From Cellulosilyticum ruminicola JCM 14822 (GTDB taxonomy: Bacteria > Bacillota > Clostridia > Lachnospirales > Cellulosilyticaceae), in contig NZ_BBCG01000032.1 in NCBI RefSeq assembly GCF_001311925.1, forward strand, positions 1 through 39,463: a stretch of 39,463 bases of DNA, written 5' to 3'. Below the pieces are notes generated by a model. The model did no database searches and was not told the origin of the DNA. It saw only the letters and a program-made list of their open reading frames with translations. The translations under genes and the position numbers were made by a program. Position 1 is the first letter of the stretch; each line of letters begins with the position of its first letter. Below, in pieces: positions 37,252-39,463 of this stretch.

Positions 37252-37995
37252 TTATTTTAGACCTTCTAGGTATTCTTCTAAACAAATATTTTGTTCCTTA
37301 ATCATTTTTGCTGCACTTTTACCAACATAACGGTAATGCCATGGTTCATATGATATACCTGTAATTTCACTTTTATCTGCTGGATAACGTAAGATAAATC
37401 CATATTTATAGCAATTGTCCATGAGCCACTTCTGTTCCGGTGTTTGTTCTTGGGATTGATCTAAAATTTGATTTCCCACCGAAACAATATCTACAGCTAA
37501 GCCTAATTCATGTTCACTTGTCCCAGGTATAGCTACCCACTTAGAAGCATTTTCTATAGCCTCTTCTCTTGAATAGCCTTGATTCATATATGCACTAACT
37601 TCCTGATTAAAAAGACTTATTTGCTTATCATGAGAACGATAAGATGAACAAATCAAAGGTGTTAGTCCTTCTGCCCTAGCATCATCCATCATTTCCTGTA
37701 ATTCATCATAAATCCTACGATCTACCGATTGGCCATTCCTTAATAAAATTAAATCTATATCATATTGATCTGGAATTACATTTTCAGCATTTACAAGTTG
37801 TAAATTCCACGCTGGTTTATCTATCATTTGAACTTTAGAAAACATCTCCGGTAATTTTATTTTACCGCCTAATGTATAACATACACTATACACTACTATA
37901 AACAAAAAGCCTACAAGTACGCCTAAAAAAGCCTTTATAATAACTTCTTTTGTATCTTCAGTATTATATTTTCTTTTGTATGTTGCTTGATTCAT
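37252..37995 (-). CDS. VanY/M15B-type D-alanyl-D-alanine carboxypeptidase, membrane anchored
   Basis: A 247-aa Zn-dependent D,D-carboxypeptidase. Residues about 20-43 form a single membrane anchor, putting the catalytic domain outside. Zinc and catalytic motifs are SSYRSHDKQISLF, SEHELGLAVDIV (H-x6-D) and EPWHYRYVG. It trims the terminal D-Ala of peptidoglycan pentapeptides. GAGGGAGATGG lies before the ATG. It is a core cell-wall gene, transcribed away from the L,D-transpeptidase and separated from the biosynthetic operon by dead insertion sequences, so it is probably unrelated to the pathway. Confidence 0.92.
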   Translation of the reverse strand: MNQATYKRKYNTEDTKEVIIKAFLGVLVGFLFIVVYSVCYTLGGKIKLPEMFSKVQMIDKPAWNLQLVNAENVIPDQYDIDLILLRNGQSVDRRIYDELQEMMDDARAEGLTPLICSSYRSHDKQISLFNQEVSAYMNQGYSREEAIENASKWVAIPGTSEHELGLAVDIVSVGNQILDQSQEQTPEQKWLMDNCYKYGFILRYPADKSEITGISYEPWHYRYVGKSAAKMIKEQNICLEEYLEGLK

Positions 37996-38216
37996 AATCC
38001 ATCTCCCTCTATCTATCTCATTTTTGAAATACAGTTAGAGTATGGACTATCTTCTCCTAAATTATACTACAAAGTTAAATTTTACTAGTTATTTCCATAT
38101 TAGGCTTTAAATTTTCTAACAATTTATCAATTTATTTAATTTTTCCAGCACATTATAATTAAAACATAACTTCCATATTTTACTAATAATTTTTTATAAT
38201 AAGTGAGGTGTCTTAA
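37996..38216. promoter_or_regulatory. intergenic region between two divergent cell-wall genes
   Basis: 221 bases holding the starts of both genes. TATAAT boxes are seen at 38154-38159 (plus strand, towards the L,D-transpeptidase) and at 38061-38066 (minus strand, towards the carboxypeptidase). Neither has a convincing -35 box, so these are tentative. The TATAAT at 38195-38200 abuts the ribosome binding site and cannot serve the gene at 38217. Confidence 0.4.
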
Positions 38217-39434
38217 ATGACAAAGAAGCGATTAGTTTTACTCTTAGTATTAGTCCTCATCTTCCCTGCAAGTTTATTTGCAAAACCTAATACTACTTAT
38301 GTTCTAGGTACACTAAAAAATAGTAGTTTAAAATTAGTATACGAAGATGTTTCTATTAATACTTACAAAGCTTATAACACAAACTACATTGCAATTGCTG
38401 ACTTAAAAAAACTTGGTTGTATCATTACAAATAACAATAATACAATCAACATTTCTGCACCACTTAAAACTACACTTTCAACAGCTTCCGCTATTTCTGT
38501 AAATCTAAAACCTTTCAAATTTTATAATGGAACTGTTCAACTAGGTAATATGTTTACTCAATCAATTACTTGTGACGAACGTACCTTCATTCCTTTAGCT
38601 GCACTTCGTCAATTTGGTACACTTGCTATATATGGCGATGTTTGTAAATTCATTCCTGGTCAAACACTTCCTGTTGTTGCTACGGAAACAAAGCTTAAAA
38701 ACTTTTCTAATGAACATTTAAATATTTCTCTTTTAGATCTTTATTGGAAAGATGAAGCTATCATAAAAGAAAGCAACTATGCCTTAAAATCTGGTGAAGT
38801 CCTTTCACGTACCCCACAAGTCAATGATAAAGATACATTATATCTTGCTACAATCGTAGAAAGCGTAGCTGGTAACACAATTAGTTATAATAATTCTAGT
38901 TACTTAGGACAACTTGATACAACGCTTCTTAAAGAATACTCTCATCAAAAACAAGCTTCTCGTGTAATTACTAACTATGGTGATACAATCACTGCTAATC
39001 AATTAAGTACTATAGAAAATGCAATTAATAATAAATCTCTAAGTAGTCCAACAAAATATTTAATTTGGACTAGAATAGATGAACAACGTACATATATTTT
39101 TGAAGGTAGCAAAAATAATTGGAAGCTTATCAAATCATTTATCTGTTCCACGGGTAGAGATTCTACACCTACACCAAAAGGCACATTTGCCTTAACCTAC
39201 AAAGTCCCAAGCTTTGGACAAAACAAAGGTTATTGCTGTAAATATGCATTTGGCTTTATAGGTACAAATTATCTATATCACTCAATTATATATGATAAAA
39301 CAGGAACTTATTTACTAGAAAACAAAGGTGTTCTTGGACAAAAAGCATCTCAAGGCTGCATTCGTTTCTCTGTAGAAAACGCCAAATGGTTCTACGACAA
39401 TATGATTTCTGGCAGCACAGTCTATATCAGCTAA
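38217..39434 (+). CDS. secreted L,D-transpeptidase (YkuD) with copper-amine-oxidase N-terminal-like domain
   Basis: A 405-aa exported protein. Residues 1-22 are a signal peptide ending ASLFA-K. Residues about 30-150 resemble the copper-amine-oxidase N-terminal-like repeat domain common in clostridial surface proteins (IAIADLKKLGCII, then RTFIPLAALRQFG). The C-terminal YkuD domain has TPTPKGTF, YHSIIYD and the catalytic Cys in SQGCIRFS. It forms 3-3 cross-links in peptidoglycan or attaches proteins to it. AGTGAGGTG sits before the ATG. It lies outside the biosynthetic cluster. Confidence 0.92.
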   Translation: MTKKRLVLLLVLVLIFPASLFAKPNTTYVLGTLKNSSLKLVYEDVSINTYKAYNTNYIAIADLKKLGCIITNNNNTINISAPLKTTLSTASAISVNLKPFKFYNGTVQLGNMFTQSITCDERTFIPLAALRQFGTLAIYGDVCKFIPGQTLPVVATETKLKNFSNEHLNISLLDLYWKDEAIIKESNYALKSGEVLSRTPQVNDKDTLYLATIVESVAGNTISYNNSSYLGQLDTTLLKEYSHQKQASRVITNYGDTITANQLSTIENAINNKSLSSPTKYLIWTRIDEQRTYIFEGSKNNWKLIKSFICSTGRDSTPTPKGTFALTYKVPSFGQNKGYCCKYAFGFIGTNYLYHSIIYDKTGTYLLENKGVLGQKASQGCIRFSVENAKWFYDNMISGSTVYIS

Positions 39435-39463
39435 CCTTACAAAATACACAAATCCATCCAAAT

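Noticed and set aside
36860-37301. Plus-strand ORFs in this stretch
   Set aside because: They are low-complexity, Phe/Leu-rich, without ribosome sites, and antisense to a recognisable nucleotidyltransferase remnant and the carboxypeptidase terminator.
38195-38200. TATAAT as promoter of the L,D-transpeptidase gene
   Set aside because: It lies directly against the ribosome binding site, so transcription would begin downstream of it.
1-39463. CRISPR arrays, tRNA or rRNA genes, riboswitches
   Set aside because: No spaced direct repeats, cloverleaf-like sequence or conserved rRNA segments were seen by eye.

Overview
The window is AT-rich and carries anaerobe-type enzymes (a four-subunit 2-oxoacid:ferredoxin oxidoreductase, a U32-family Fe-S protein, a cobalamin-type radical SAM protein), strong AGGAGG-like ribosome binding sites and Gram-positive cell-wall enzymes. 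This points to an obligately anaerobic Firmicute of the class Clostridia. No tRNA, rRNA or CRISPR array was seen.

Layout. 167-1192 (+) is a stand-alone hypothetical gene. It converges on a ~33.4 kb minus-strand operon (34618 down to 1236) through a shared hairpin terminator at 1200-1231. In transcription order the operon encodes: OFOR gamma, delta, alpha and beta; a phenylacetate-CoA-ligase-like enzyme; a 56-residue protein too short for routine ORF calling; a PLP aminotransferase; a free-standing condensation (C) domain; a U32-family protein; a 2063-aa NRPS (half-C, A, PCP, C, A-Asn, PCP, half-C); an AT-less KS-ACP-aminotransferase PKS running into C-PCP-C; an initiating NRPS module C-A(Asn)-PCP-E; a B12-type radical SAM protein; a tandem GNAT; a free acyl carrier protein; a glycosyltransferase; and a serine peptidase fused to an ABC exporter. 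A promoter with 17-bp spacing lies at 34688-34716. To the right (about 34.95-37.1 kb) is a graveyard of decayed IS3 and IS256 elements plus a broken nucleotidyltransferase gene. Beyond it are two divergent cell-wall genes, a VanY-type D,D-carboxypeptidase and an L,D-transpeptidase.

Main reading. The operon looks like a hybrid NRPS-PKS pathway using prodrug self-protection, as in colibactin, xenocoumacin and zwittermicin. A starter C domain acylates Asn, an E domain makes it D-Asn, the rest of the molecule is built on N-acyl-D-Asn, and a membrane-anchored S12 peptidase (Ser96, Lys99, Tyr190; ClbP has Ser95, Lys98, Tyr186) would remove that cap outside the cell. Here the peptidase is one polypeptide with its presumed exporter. 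The aminotransferase, OFOR and CoA ligase probably make an acyl-CoA building block from an amino acid. The U32 protein is a candidate O2-independent hydroxylase, and the tandem GNAT a candidate second resistance gene.

Caveat. Six large genes or gene parts are broken by apparent one-base deletions or a poly-A phase problem, while the domains on both sides stay intact. These look more like base-calling errors than decay, so the genes are described as split reading frames with the probable intact product named.
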